Positions 9,996 through 18,628 of a stretch of DNA of 64,000 bases are shown piece by piece. The position numbers were made by a program, and so were the translations under genes. Numbering within the stretch: position 1 is the first letter of the stretch; the number at the start of each line of letters is the position of its first letter. Where the stretch lies: assembly GCA_937901895.1 (NCBI GenBank), contig CALGTD010000164.1, positions 20,169 through 84,168 of the forward strand, in the 5' to 3' direction. A model generated the notes under the pieces. It was not told where the DNA came from, searched no databases, and saw nothing but the letters and a program-made list of their open reading frames with translations. Source of the DNA: an uncultured Spartobacteria bacterium. Lineage in GTDB: Bacteria; Verrucomicrobiota; Verrucomicrobiia; Chthoniobacterales; JAATET01.

Positions 9996-10453
9996 CAGTA
10001 GCCGCCGTGATTCGCGACAAGCAGGTGTCGAACGGATGTCCTGCGGTTTTCGCCGTCTCCGGTGCTGATCTCGATGGCCAGCGTCGAAAGGCTGTCCGCC
10101 CCGGCGTTTTCGGAACCCGGATAAACAGGCACCTCCACCAAAGTCTTTACGGTGTAACGGCGGTCGAAGGCATCGCTGGAGGTCTCCACACCCGACTCGG
10201 CGAAGAAAAACTCGCGTCCCGAGAACTCGCGGACCAGATCGGCGAAGGAGGTCTGCTGGGCCTTTGCCCGGATCTCGCGCGTGATCTGGCTCTCGACGGT
10301 GCTGTCCACCGCTTCACGCATGCTCGTGAAACCCACCGGCATCAGACCCAGCACCGCCACGAGGGCGAAGGAGGTAAGGCCCAGAGCGAGCGTAACCTCG
10401 ACGAGACTGAATGCCCGACGACGATTTTTCGGAAAGAGGGTCTTCGTTTTCAT
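9995..10453 (-). CDS. Verru_Chthon cassette protein B (pseudopilin-like)
   Basis: This is the first gene of the cassette, 152 residues, with a prepilin-like leader (RRRA^FSLVEVTLALGLTSFALV) that again has Ala before the cleavage point. The body is short and resembles GspI-type pseudopilins (GFTSMREAVDSTVESQI). A strong promoter with an embedded dyad operator lies about 20-50 nt upstream (see 10475-10503). Family Verru_Chthon cassette protein B, of unknown function. Confidence 0.8.
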   Translation of the reverse strand: MKTKTLFPKNRRRAFSLVEVTLALGLTSFALVAVLGLMPVGFTSMREAVDSTVESQITREIRAKAQQTSFADLVREFSGREFFFAESGVETSSDAFDRRYTVKTLVEVPVYPGSENAGADSLSTLAIEISTGDGENRRTSVRHLLVANHGGY

Positions 10454-10474
10454 CGGCTGGTGAATGATTTCGGA

Positions 10475-10503
10475 TTAATACGATTGAAATAGTCGTTAAT
10501 CAA
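10475..10503 (-). promoter_or_regulatory. Promoter of the Verru_Chthon cassette with dyad operator in its spacer
   Basis: Read on the minus strand there is TTGATT (10498-10503), exactly 17 bp, then TATTAA (10475-10480), a good sigma-70-like promoter 22 nt upstream of the cassette. The spacer is almost exactly filled by a 17-bp dyad, ACGA-N9-TCGT (10480-10496; plus-strand reading ACGATTGAAATAGTCGT). The same dyad is found at 10733-10749 and 15505-15521. A repressor bound here would block RNA polymerase. The remaining 230 bp towards the PEP-CTERM gene shows no other feature I can support. Confidence 0.6.
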
Positions 10504-10732
10504 GGGGAAATCGTTGAGCTTTCGTGCGGATCGCGAAAGATCCGAGACAATCCTCGGAGGATTTTTTGGCGCGACGCTCCGTTTTCTGAAGCCGAACGGC
10601 GTATTCAACAGAGAACAGCTTTCCAAGTCGCCGATTGAAGCAGCGTCGCCTGGATCCGTGATCGCGTGACCGGTATGACACCTTGCGCCGGTGAAGGAGG
10701 CAGATTTGGACAGAAATTTCTAGAATTCATAT

Positions 10733-10749
10733 ACGATTGGTATAGTCGT
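10733..10749 (+). promoter_or_regulatory. Second ACGA-N9-TCGT dyad, upstream of the PEP-CTERM gene
   Basis: ACGATTGGTATAGTCGT differs from the cassette copy at only two inner positions and lies 24 nt upstream of the PEP-CTERM start codon. Possible promoter elements overlap it: TTGGAC at 10706-10711 with TATACG at 10730-10735, or TTCATA at 10726-10731 with TGTTAA at 10749-10754. In either reading the dyad sits where a repressor would interfere. The cognate regulator is inferred to be the LacI-family protein at 14462-15436. Confidence 0.55.
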
Positions 10750-10773
10750 GTTAACCGTAAAACAGTTCAACCT

Positions 10774-11994
10774 ATGAAAAACGCAGGTTCATTATTTCTT
10801 CCAAACAGGGCCATCCTTGGCGGCGTGATCGCCGCCACGATCGGGGTCTTCACCGCAGGCTCCCTACGGGCCGTCGATACTCCCCTCTACTGGTATAGTG
10901 CCGGGGAGGAGGGCGACCGGGGAGGCGATGGGACCTGGTCTCAAAACAACGCGAACCCCAGCAGGTGGTATGACGAGGGAAACGACACCTTTTACTCGTG
11001 GACGGACGCGAGGACGAATTTTGGCTATAACGGCGAGAATTTGATCGTAGCGATCTTCAGTGGCACGGCGGGCACTGTGACGGTGGGGAATCTTGGTGGC
11101 AACGCCCAGACCTTTATCGGCACCGTGAGCGTGCTCACGGGCGGTTACACATTTACGGCAAATAACAACTCGGTCACGCTGGCGGGGTCCGACCGCGTGA
11201 ATTTGCTGGTCAACACGGCAGATAAAACGCCGATCGTCTTCGAGGAGGGGCTCACGGTCGGTCTGCGCAATAACCTCCGCACCTTTGAGATTGCGGAGGG
11301 GGATGAACTCACCATCAAGGGCGTGATTGACAACGGCCGCTTCAACAAGACGGGTGCTGGCACTCTTCGGCTGACAGGGGGGGCAAGCACGTTCGACCAC
11401 AACACCGCCATCACGGTGTCGGAGGGAACCCTGTTTATCAGCAACACGTCGGGTTCCGGCGTTGGCAACGGCGGAATTTTGGTGGAGAGCGGCGCCACGT
11501 TGGGCGGCACGGGCATCATCGCACCCTCGTCGAACGGGCGCAGAGTGCGGATTCGCGGCACGCTCTCGCCGGGTGAAAACAGTGTCGGCACCCTCACCTT
11601 CGATTTCTCTGACGCGGAGAGCCGCCTTGTGTTCCAGGAGGGAGCGAAGCTGGATCTTACGCTTGGGACGGCGTCGGATCTTGTCGCCTTTGGCACGGCG
11701 GGAGACTGGCTCCTGGGTTCCGGGCTCCTCACGCTGAACATCACGCAGGGCGAGGGCTTCAGCTACGACGAGGTTTACACGATCTTCCAGAACGCGACGA
11801 CGGAGGACTTCACGTTGCTGGACGTCACCGGGATCGACGATTCCACCTATCAGGCGATCTTCACCAAGGTGGGTGACGATTATGTGGTGTCGTTCGCGGC
11901 CGTTCCTGAGCCGGGTGTGACTGCGCTGCTGGGCGTGGTGGGTGTTGTGCTGGGGGGCTGGCACTACCGCCGTCGGCGCCGTCAGACCGCCTGA
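10774..11994 (+). CDS. PEP-CTERM protein with autotransporter-associated strand repeats
   Basis: This is a 406-residue surface or exported protein. The start chosen is ATG 10774 (MKNAGSLFLPNRAIL), which gives a clean signal peptide ending near GSLRA-VD; the open frame extends 36 codons upstream without leader character. The body has beta-helix repeats of the autotransporter-associated type (FNKTGAGTLRLTGG, VSEGTLFISN). The C-terminus carries a PEP-CTERM sorting signal: VPEPG, a hydrophobic helix, then a basic RRRRR tail. Such proteins are processed by an exosortase, which is not in this window. It is divergent from the Verru_Chthon cassette and shares its operator dyad, so the two are probably co-regulated. 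Confidence 0.85.
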   Translation: MKNAGSLFLPNRAILGGVIAATIGVFTAGSLRAVDTPLYWYSAGEEGDRGGDGTWSQNNANPSRWYDEGNDTFYSWTDARTNFGYNGENLIVAIFSGTAGTVTVGNLGGNAQTFIGTVSVLTGGYTFTANNNSVTLAGSDRVNLLVNTADKTPIVFEEGLTVGLRNNLRTFEIAEGDELTIKGVIDNGRFNKTGAGTLRLTGGASTFDHNTAITVSEGTLFISNTSGSGVGNGGILVESGATLGGTGIIAPSSNGRRVRIRGTLSPGENSVGTLTFDFSDAESRLVFQEGAKLDLTLGTASDLVAFGTAGDWLLGSGLLTLNITQGEGFSYDEVYTIFQNATTEDFTLLDVTGIDDSTYQAIFTKVGDDYVVSFAAVPEPGVTALLGVVGVVLGGWHYRRRRRQTA

Positions 11995-12015
11995 CGCTCG
12001 CAAATCCACTCATCG

Positions 12016-12058
12016 AGCGCGGCCGCTGTGAACAACAGGGCGGCCGCGCTTTCTTTTT
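12016..12058 (+). terminator. Rho-independent terminator of the PEP-CTERM gene
   Basis: A perfect 11-bp inverted repeat (AGCGCGGCCGC at 12016-12026 and GCGGCCGCGCT at 12040-12050) with a 13-nt loop is followed by TTCTTTTT. It lies 22 nt after the PEP-CTERM stop and just before the convergent sulfatase gene. Confidence 0.85.
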
Positions 12059-12061
12059 GCC

Positions 12062-13507
12062 TTATTTGCCCGCCTCGCTGTCAGACGCGGCGGCCTTTTT
12101 CTTGCCCTTGTTGTTGGCGGGAATCGGGAGCGGCAGGTAGTCGCGCTCGACGATCATCCACTCGTGCAGGGCCTGCTTGAGTTCCTTCTCGATTTCCTTT
12201 GTGTCGGGCTGGCCGGCGAGATTGTTCAGTTCGTAGGGGTCGTTGACGAGGTCGTAGAGTTCGAACATCGGTCGCGTGGGCGGAAAGTAGAGCCGGCTGA
12301 GCAGCGGCGAGAGCTTGTCCTCGCGATGCAGGGCTTCGATTTCCCGCCACATGTCGGAGTTGCCGAAATCGACGGGGAAATATGGGAGCTGCCACATGGC
12401 ATTGTAGATCAATTTGTATCTTGGACCGACCACGGCGCGGCTGAGGTCGAAGGACGCCGTGTTGTTCGGCAGCGACGAGGCGTGCGGTCCGCGCTCGGCG
12501 AAGGCATGCGTGCGTCCCTCGAATCTTCCGCCGCGTAGACGGGGAAGAAAGCTTCTACCCGTCATGTCGGTGGGCGCGGGGAGACCGGCCGCCTCGATGA
12601 GCGTAGGGGCGAGGTCCTCGCCCGAGATCAAATCGTCGGATGTGCTTCCCGCGGCCACCACGCCCGGCCAGCGGATGATGAGAGGCACGCGGATGCCGAG
12701 CTCGTAAAGTGTGCCCTTGCCGCGGAAGAGGGCTGCGCCATTGTCGCCCATGAAGACCACGAGCGTGTCCTTTGCGAGGCCGCGCTTCTCGAGAATGTCG
12801 AGCACCCGGCCGATGTCGGAATCGAGACGCTGGACTTCGCCGTAGTAGGCGGCGAGATCCTTTCGCACGGCCTCGGTGTCGGGGAAAAACGGCGGGAGCG
12901 TGAGATTTGCCGGATCGGGAGGCGAGGGAACGTCCTCCGGCGTGAACGGACGGTGGGGATCGGAGAAACCGAGCTGGAGGCAGAAGGGTTTGCCGTCCGG
13001 GACCGCGTCGAGAAACTCCTCGAATTGCGCGATCATCCCCGCACGGTCGGAGGCGGTTTTCACGAAGTCGAGGCGGTCGGGGAAGGTCGCGAGCTTGCGT
13101 TCCTCATAGATGCGCGCGCCGGGCGTTCCGGGAGCGCCGTCGAGGTGGTAGGTGCGGCCGGCGACGCCGGTGAAATATCCGGCCGCGCGGAGATGCTCGG
13201 GGTAGGTCTTGAACTCCGCGGGAAGCGGCGCGGAAAACCGGGTCATGTCGAGCGCGACGGGCGAGCGGCCGGTCATCAGCGACGCGCGCGAGGGCACGCA
13301 CTGCGGACTCGTCACGTAGGCACGCTCGAACCGCATGCCTTCGCGGGCGAGGCGATCGACATTCGGCGTTTTTACGTCCGGATTCCCGTAGCAGCCGACC
13401 GTGGCGGCGCTTTGATCGTCGGAGAGAATGAAAAGAATGTTTGGCCGGGACGAAGCGGCGAGCGCTGTCGTCGCCGAAAGGAGGAGTGTGGTGAGGAGGA
13501 TTTTCAT
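12062..13507 (-). CDS. Exported sulfatase (formylglycine type)
   Basis: This 481-residue S1-family sulfatase hydrolyses sulfate esters, probably on a polysaccharide. A signal peptide (MKILLTTLLLSATTALA) sends it out of the cytoplasm. Metal-binding Asp residues are seen in ILSDDQ (residues 30-31) and in MGDNG. The formylglycine site is C70 in CVPSRASLMTGR, matching C-x-P-S-R. It resembles iduronate-2-sulfatase-like enzymes; substrate cannot be assigned from sequence alone. It overlaps the upstream esterase gene by 4 nt (ATGA), so the pair is co-translated. Confidence 0.9.
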   Translation of the reverse strand: MKILLTTLLLSATTALAASSRPNILFILSDDQSAATVGCYGNPDVKTPNVDRLAREGMRFERAYVTSPQCVPSRASLMTGRSPVALDMTRFSAPLPAEFKTYPEHLRAAGYFTGVAGRTYHLDGAPGTPGARIYEERKLATFPDRLDFVKTASDRAGMIAQFEEFLDAVPDGKPFCLQLGFSDPHRPFTPEDVPSPPDPANLTLPPFFPDTEAVRKDLAAYYGEVQRLDSDIGRVLDILEKRGLAKDTLVVFMGDNGAALFRGKGTLYELGIRVPLIIRWPGVVAAGSTSDDLISGEDLAPTLIEAAGLPAPTDMTGRSFLPRLRGGRFEGRTHAFAERGPHASSLPNNTASFDLSRAVVGPRYKLIYNAMWQLPYFPVDFGNSDMWREIEALHREDKLSPLLSRLYFPPTRPMFELYDLVNDPYELNNLAGQPDTKEIEKELKQALHEWMIVERDYLPLPIPANNKGKKKAAASDSEAGK

Positions 13508-14394
13508 GGAGCGGAAGGGTTGGGAGTCGTGGGTTTCTCCGGCACCCAGCCGAGGGAGGTGAAAAAGCGGTCCACTTCCTCGAGGGTGAGGGCGTGGTAT
13601 TTCCCGCCGGCGTTCTTCGCGTTGAAGAAGCCGTGTCGCTGGCCTTCGTAGATGTGGAGATCGCAGCGCCCGCCGACGCTTTGGATCGTGGACTGGGTGC
13701 GGCGTGCGTCTTCGGGAGAGACGATGTGGTCCTCGGAACCGAGCAGGAGAATCGTCGGCGGGAATGGCGCCCTGATGTGGTTGATCGGCATAAAATCGCG
13801 ATTCTGTGCGAGAAGCGTTTTTTCGAAGCCGGACTGGTTCGGGCGCGCGTCGAATGGTGCGTTGAAAATCACGAGGGCATCCGGCCGGCAGCTCGTTGAC
13901 GTGTCTTCGCCCGGCTCGTCCAGGTCGGGCAGCGTGGCGGTCGCCGCGGCGAGAAATCCTCCCGCCGACCCACCGCCCGCGGCGATGCGATCGGGATCGA
14001 TGCCAAACTCCCCGGCATGTGCGCGCACCCAGCGAATCGCGGACTTCGCATCCTGCACGCAGGCTCTCGGATCGACGCCATGCGCGTTCTTTGTGCGATA
14101 TTCGGCGGCCATTGCGACCATGCCGCGCGAGGCGAGGTGGTGGCTCTGCCCATAGAATTGCCGGGGCGTTCCGGTCTTGAATCCGCCGCCGAAAAAGAAG
14201 ACCACGGCCGGAGCCTTCGCCGACGCGGAGTGCCCCGGCGGAGTGAATACGTGCAGCCGCAGCGATACATCGCCCACGGTCTTGTAGACGGTTTTCGTGT
14301 CGGGTTCCGCGCTCGCGGTATCGTCGGTTTCAGCGTGGACGGGAACGCACGCAATGCCGGCGAGAGTGAAAACGAAAGTGGAGAGGAATTTCAT
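13504..14394 (-). CDS. Exported alpha/beta hydrolase, acetyl-esterase-like
   Basis: This is a 296-residue protein with a signal peptide (MKFLSTFVFTLAGIACVPVHA). It has the oxyanion-hole region FFFGGGF, the nucleophile elbow GGGSAGG, and a late His in GQRHGFF, all as expected for the hormone-sensitive-lipase/BD-FAE type of carbohydrate esterase. It is probably a deacetylase of the same glycan the sulfatases act on; the evidence is its coupling to a sulfatase gene. The exact ester is unknown. Confidence 0.8.
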   Translation of the reverse strand: MKFLSTFVFTLAGIACVPVHAETDDTASAEPDTKTVYKTVGDVSLRLHVFTPPGHSASAKAPAVVFFFGGGFKTGTPRQFYGQSHHLASRGMVAMAAEYRTKNAHGVDPRACVQDAKSAIRWVRAHAGEFGIDPDRIAAGGGSAGGFLAAATATLPDLDEPGEDTSTSCRPDALVIFNAPFDARPNQSGFEKTLLAQNRDFMPINHIRAPFPPTILLLGSEDHIVSPEDARRTQSTIQSVGGRCDLHIYEGQRHGFFNAKNAGGKYHALTLEEVDRFFTSLGWVPEKPTTPNPSAP

Positions 14395-14461
14395 GTCGAC
14401 GCAACAAGGCGAGGGGTGAAGACGAAACGTGCGGTCGCGAGATGGACGGCCGCGCGGGCGA

Positions 14462-15436
14462 TCAGGCGGAAACGCGATTCAGCAGACGCACCGGCAGCGT
14501 GATGACGCGCTGGGTGGCGGGTTTGCCGGAAATGAGTTTCTCCATGAGATCCGCAGCGGCCTCCGCCATTTCGTGCGCGGGTTCCACGATGGATGTGAGT
14601 GGGGGAATCAGGGATTCCGAGACTCCCTCGTTCTCGCCTCCGATCACGGAGATGTCCTGCGGGATTCGAAGCTTCAGACCGCATTGCAAGTAATGAAGCG
14701 CCTCGACAGCCTGCATGCTCGCGCCGGGAACGAAAAGCGCATCCGCGCCGAGCGTTACGAGACGATCGATGCTGGGCCGCACGGGAGCGCCTTCGGGTTC
14801 GAGCAAAAGAAGCTCCTCTCGAATCGGAAGCCCCGCCTCCCGCAGGGCACGCACGAAGCCGGCGCGTCGCTCGCGCGAGGGCGCGTTGTTTCGTGAGAGG
14901 AAGGCGGGTTTCTTGCGACCGCGCGTCAGAAAATGCCGGGCGGCGAGGTAGCCCGATTGCTCGTGGTCCGAGCGGACGACGTAGCGCTTTCCGACATTCT
15001 CGAAGAGATCGATGTAAACGACCGGCACGCGCTTCTCGAGGCGCGCCAGCATCTCGAGCAGGGGCGGGAGAAAGGTGACCGCGAAGATGCCGTCGATGAA
15101 TGTGTCCTCGAGATTCTCGATCGAGTCGGGCGGCTGCAGGATCGTCATGTTCCGGCGTGCGAGCGCAAACGCGAGGTGCGACGACATCGCTCCCGCATAG
15201 CCCGTGATGCGATCGCGAAATGCCGACTCCGTCACGATCGCGATCTCGTTGCGCCGGGCACGAACCTGCGGGCGCAGACCGAGCTTCCGCGCCAGCTCGA
15301 GGACATGCTTCCGCGTCTCGGGCTTCACGCGGTCCTTGTTGTTCAATACGCGGCTGACCGTGCCCGGGGAAACATTCGCGAGTCGCGCGACGTCGTAGAT
15401 CGTTAATCGCTTCGCCTTGTCGGGATTTCGAGCCAT
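14462..15436 (-). CDS. LacI-family transcriptional regulator
   Basis: This 324-residue regulator has an N-terminal LacI helix-turn-helix (TIYDVARLANVSPGTVSRV, residues about 11-29) with the hinge region following, then a periplasmic-binding-protein-like sensor domain (FDGIFAV-like and VVYIDLFEN segments, ISVIGGENEG). It is divergent from the sulfatase operon at 15555 and has the esterase-sulfatase pair downstream on the same strand, so it is probably the local repressor or inducer-sensing switch. The dyad at 15505-15521 in its own promoter region is the best operator candidate. Confidence 0.88.
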   Translation of the reverse strand: MARNPDKAKRLTIYDVARLANVSPGTVSRVLNNKDRVKPETRKHVLELARKLGLRPQVRARRNEIAIVTESAFRDRITGYAGAMSSHLAFALARRNMTILQPPDSIENLEDTFIDGIFAVTFLPPLLEMLARLEKRVPVVYIDLFENVGKRYVVRSDHEQSGYLAARHFLTRGRKKPAFLSRNNAPSRERRAGFVRALREAGLPIREELLLLEPEGAPVRPSIDRLVTLGADALFVPGASMQAVEALHYLQCGLKLRIPQDISVIGGENEGVSESLIPPLTSIVEPAHEMAEAAADLMEKLISGKPATQRVITLPVRLLNRVSA

Positions 15437-15504
15437 CTGAAAGGAGCCGAATCATCATGCGAAGCGCGGAATTAAAAGGAAAAACATTTTGGCTATTCGA
15501 AAAG

Positions 15505-15521
15505 ACGACTAAATCTATCGT
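15505..15521 (+). promoter_or_regulatory. Third ACGA-N9-TCGT dyad, lacI/sulfatase intergenic region
   Basis: ACGACTAAATCTATCGT lies in the 118-bp gap between the divergent LacI-type regulator and the sulfatase operon. Its reverse complement (ACGATAGATTTAGTCGT) aligns with the two copies near 10.5-10.7 kb. A TATAAA box follows directly (15523-15528). A second shared element, AACTGTTTTACAG (15533-15545), matches the reverse complement of 10755-10767 in 12 of 13 positions. Confidence 0.6.
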
Positions 15522-15554
15522 GTATAAAATCAAACTGTTTTACAGACTTCGAGT

Positions 15555-16979
15555 ATGTTTGGACGTTTCCTGTCGGGCCGTGGGGCCGTGGTTGCCGCTC
15601 TTTTTTCCAGCGTCGCGGTTGTCGCGGCGCAGGCGGGGCCGCCCGCGAAGCCGAATGTGATCGTTGTGCTGGTGGACGACCTCGGTTACGGCGATCTCGG
15701 TTGCTACGGCCCGAAGAAGGTGGCGACGCCGAATCTCGACCGCATGGCGGCGGAGGGGATGCGGTTCACGGATTTCTATGCGGGTGCGGCGGTGTGCGCG
15801 CCGGCGCGGTCGGCGCTTCTCACCGGTCAGCACACGGGACATACGCCGCTGCGCGATCTCGGGCGGTATGCGGTGCGGGAGAAGGCGGATGGCGAGCCGC
15901 CGCTGCCCGCCGAGGGGCCGAGCCTTGGATGCCTCATGCGTGAAGCGGGATACGTGACGGGCTGCATTGGAAAGTGGGGCATGGGCTCGGTGACATCGAC
16001 CGGCGCGCCGAAGCGGCAGGGGTTTGATTTCTTCGTCGGCTACATCGGCCATGGCGAGGCGCACGAGTATTTCCCGAAGACCCTGTGGCGCGGTGAGGAG
16101 AAGGAGCCGCTGCCGGAGGGCACTTACGCGCCGGATGTGTTCGCGCAGGAGACGACCGCATTTCTCGAGCGCAACAAGGATCGTCCGTTCTTCCTCTACC
16201 TCACGCCGACCATTCCGCACTTCAAGCTGCAGGTTCCGTCGCTCGGGGAATACGAAAACAAAAGCGGCTGGTCCCAGAGCTCCCGCACGCGCGCGGCGAT
16301 GATCGCCCGCCTCGACCGCGACATGGGGGAGTTGCTCGATCAGTTGAAAAAACTCGGCCTCAGCGAAAAGACGCTCGTCCTTTTCACGAGCGACAACGGC
16401 CCGACCGACGAGCGCAACGTGGATCTGGGATTCTTCGATTCGACCGGCGGACTGCGCGGGCAGAAGCGCGACCTTTACGAGGGCGGAATCCGCGTGCCGC
16501 TCATCGCATGGTGGCCGGGAGTCATCAAGCCGGGCTCCGTCTCGTCGCAGATCGCGGCGGCGTGGGATATCCTGCCAACGCTCGCTGCGCTGGCGGGAGT
16601 GAAGCCGCCGGAGGGCGTCGATGGCATTTCGTTGGTGCCCATTCTCGAGGGACGCGAGACCTCGATTCCACGCGCGCCTCTCTACTGGGAACTCGTCCAG
16701 CGTGGCGGCAAGCAGGCCGTGCGCGACGGACGCTGGAAGGCCGTGCGCCTCGACGTAAACCGCAACGCGGATTCGCCGATCGAGCTTTACGACCTGGCCA
16801 CTGATCCGAGGGAAGCCAGGGACATCGCCAAGCAGCATCCCGACATCGTCCGGCGCATGGACGCGCTCATGAAGGCCGCGCACCAGCCGTCGCCGGTTTT
16901 CCCCTTGCTCCCCGACGAACGCGCCGCCGCCGGCGTGCCGCCGACCGACCCGAAAAGCGACAATCCGAACAAAAAATGA
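15555..16979 (+). CDS. Exported arylsulfatase-type sulfatase
   Basis: This 474-residue sulfatase is the first gene of a three-sulfatase operon. The N-terminus is a signal peptide (about 28 residues, ending AAQAG). The metal-binding segment is VDDLGYGDLGCYG, and the formylglycine site is C81 in CAPARSALLTGQ. FTSDNGP provides the later Asp-Asn metal ligands. It resembles the large arylsulfatase A/N-acetylgalactosamine-sulfatase group. It overlaps the next gene by 4 nt. Confidence 0.9.
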   Translation: MFGRFLSGRGAVVAALFSSVAVVAAQAGPPAKPNVIVVLVDDLGYGDLGCYGPKKVATPNLDRMAAEGMRFTDFYAGAAVCAPARSALLTGQHTGHTPLRDLGRYAVREKADGEPPLPAEGPSLGCLMREAGYVTGCIGKWGMGSVTSTGAPKRQGFDFFVGYIGHGEAHEYFPKTLWRGEEKEPLPEGTYAPDVFAQETTAFLERNKDRPFFLYLTPTIPHFKLQVPSLGEYENKSGWSQSSRTRAAMIARLDRDMGELLDQLKKLGLSEKTLVLFTSDNGPTDERNVDLGFFDSTGGLRGQKRDLYEGGIRVPLIAWWPGVIKPGSVSSQIAAAWDILPTLAALAGVKPPEGVDGISLVPILEGRETSIPRAPLYWELVQRGGKQAVRDGRWKAVRLDVNRNADSPIELYDLATDPREARDIAKQHPDIVRRMDALMKAAHQPSPVFPLLPDERAAAGVPPTDPKSDNPNKK

Positions 16980-18628
16980 TCCGCCGCATCCTCACTGCCT
17001 CGCTCCTGTTCACCGCCACGTCCTGGGCGGCTGATTCGCGACCCAACATCGTGTTTCTCCTCGCCGACGACCTCGGCTGGGCGGACATTTCGCCGGGTCC
17101 CACGAACAACGACCGCGGCTCACGCTACCACGACACGCCAAACATCACGCGGCTCGCCAAGGAGGGCCAGAGCTTCCGTCGCGCCTACGTGCAGCAGAAT
17201 TGCGCTCCCACGCGCGCGGCTCTGCTCACCGGCGAATATCCCGCGCGAGCGGGCAACGGTGTCTTCAACGTCGGCTCGCTCGCCCGCGGGGCGACGGACT
17301 CGATCATCGTGCCGCCGGCGCAGAATGGCTCGATTCCCGATTCCTCGATCACGCTCCCGAAGGTGCTCGGCGAAGCCGGTTATCTGACCGCACTTTTCGG
17401 AAAGGCCCATGGATTCGATGCGTCGAGTGCTGGCTTCGAAGTCGACCTGACCTGTGGGAAGAAGGTGAAAAATGGCAAAAAGATCGTGCGGCAGTATTTC
17501 CCGGCCGAGAAAAACGGGGAATGGCACTTCGCCTCGCCGGCCTACGACAAATACGCCGGACCCTATACCGAGGAATACGTCGCGAAAAACCTTCAGCCGT
17601 TCGCGAACGGCAACGACCCCAAGACTCTCGTCGGCACGCCCAAGCACCTCACCGATGCCATGGCGGATGCCGCGATTGATTTCATTCGCGAGCACGCGGG
17701 CGACGAACGGCCGTTTTACATGAACGTGTCGTTCCAGGCGGTGCACACGCCGATCGTGCCGCGTCCGGACCTCCTGAAGAAATACGAGAAGACGAAGGGG
17801 AAGGATCCCCGTCACAACGACGCGAAATACGCCGCGCTCGTGCAGGGACTCGACGAGGCTGTGGGCCGCATTGTGCGTGCGCTGGACGATCCGAACGGCG
17901 ATGGCGACACCTCCGACAGCATTGCCGACAAGACGCTCGTTGTTTTCCTCTCCGACAATGGCGGCTATGGCGGGCAGACCAGCAATGCCCCGCTGCGCGG
18001 CGCCAAGGGTATGTTCTACGAAGGGGGCATTCGCATTCCGCTCGCGATGCGGCGGCCGGGTGTGATCAAGCCCGGCACCGTGACCGATGAGCCCGTGCAC
18101 GCCGTGGACCTCTATCCGACGCTCGCGGCCTTCGCAGGTGCGTCGCTGCCGTCGCCGGAGAAACATCCGATCGATGGCGTGTCCTTTGCTGATTTGGTCC
18201 GCGGAAAGGAGAGCACGGTGGCGCGCGATGCCATTTACTGGCATTTCCCGGGCTACATGGATACACGGCAGGTGCCGAATTCCGTGATCGCCAGGCGCGT
18301 CGGCGACCGCTGGTTCAAGCTCTTCTACTACTACGAGGGACAGGTCTACGAACTCTACGACCTCAAGGAGGACGAGGCGGAACAGCACAACCTGCTCGCC
18401 GGCAAGCCGGGCCCGGAGACAATTGCCCTTGCCGAGAATCTCCGCAAGGACCTCTGCAAATGGCTCGAGGAGACGCATGCCCCGCTCGGCACGGTGCGCA
18501 AGACTTCGGAGCCGGTGAAACCGCCGATTCCCGTCGCCGAGGCCCTCAAACCGCGCACGCAGGCAATCGACGGATCTTCCATCGCCGCGCTCCGCTATCC
18601 CGAAATCGGAAAGGACAGCGATGATTGA
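16976..18628 (+). CDS. Exported sulfatase
   Basis: This is a 550-residue sulfatase with a signal peptide (MIRRILTASLLFTATSWA). It has ADDLGWADIS metal ligands, the formylglycine site C76 in CAPTRAALLTGE, and LSDNGG further on. ATG 16976 overlaps the preceding stop. Residues 130-200 contain an insertion (CGKKVKNGKKIVRQYF) relative to short arylsulfatases. The substrate is unknown; its position predicts action on the same glycan as its neighbours. Confidence 0.9.
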   Translation: MIRRILTASLLFTATSWAADSRPNIVFLLADDLGWADISPGPTNNDRGSRYHDTPNITRLAKEGQSFRRAYVQQNCAPTRAALLTGEYPARAGNGVFNVGSLARGATDSIIVPPAQNGSIPDSSITLPKVLGEAGYLTALFGKAHGFDASSAGFEVDLTCGKKVKNGKKIVRQYFPAEKNGEWHFASPAYDKYAGPYTEEYVAKNLQPFANGNDPKTLVGTPKHLTDAMADAAIDFIREHAGDERPFYMNVSFQAVHTPIVPRPDLLKKYEKTKGKDPRHNDAKYAALVQGLDEAVGRIVRALDDPNGDGDTSDSIADKTLVVFLSDNGGYGGQTSNAPLRGAKGMFYEGGIRIPLAMRRPGVIKPGTVTDEPVHAVDLYPTLAAFAGASLPSPEKHPIDGVSFADLVRGKESTVARDAIYWHFPGYMDTRQVPNSVIARRVGDRWFKLFYYYEGQVYELYDLKEDEAEQHNLLAGKPGPETIALAENLRKDLCKWLEETHAPLGTVRKTSEPVKPPIPVAEALKPRTQAIDGSSIAALRYPEIGKDSDD

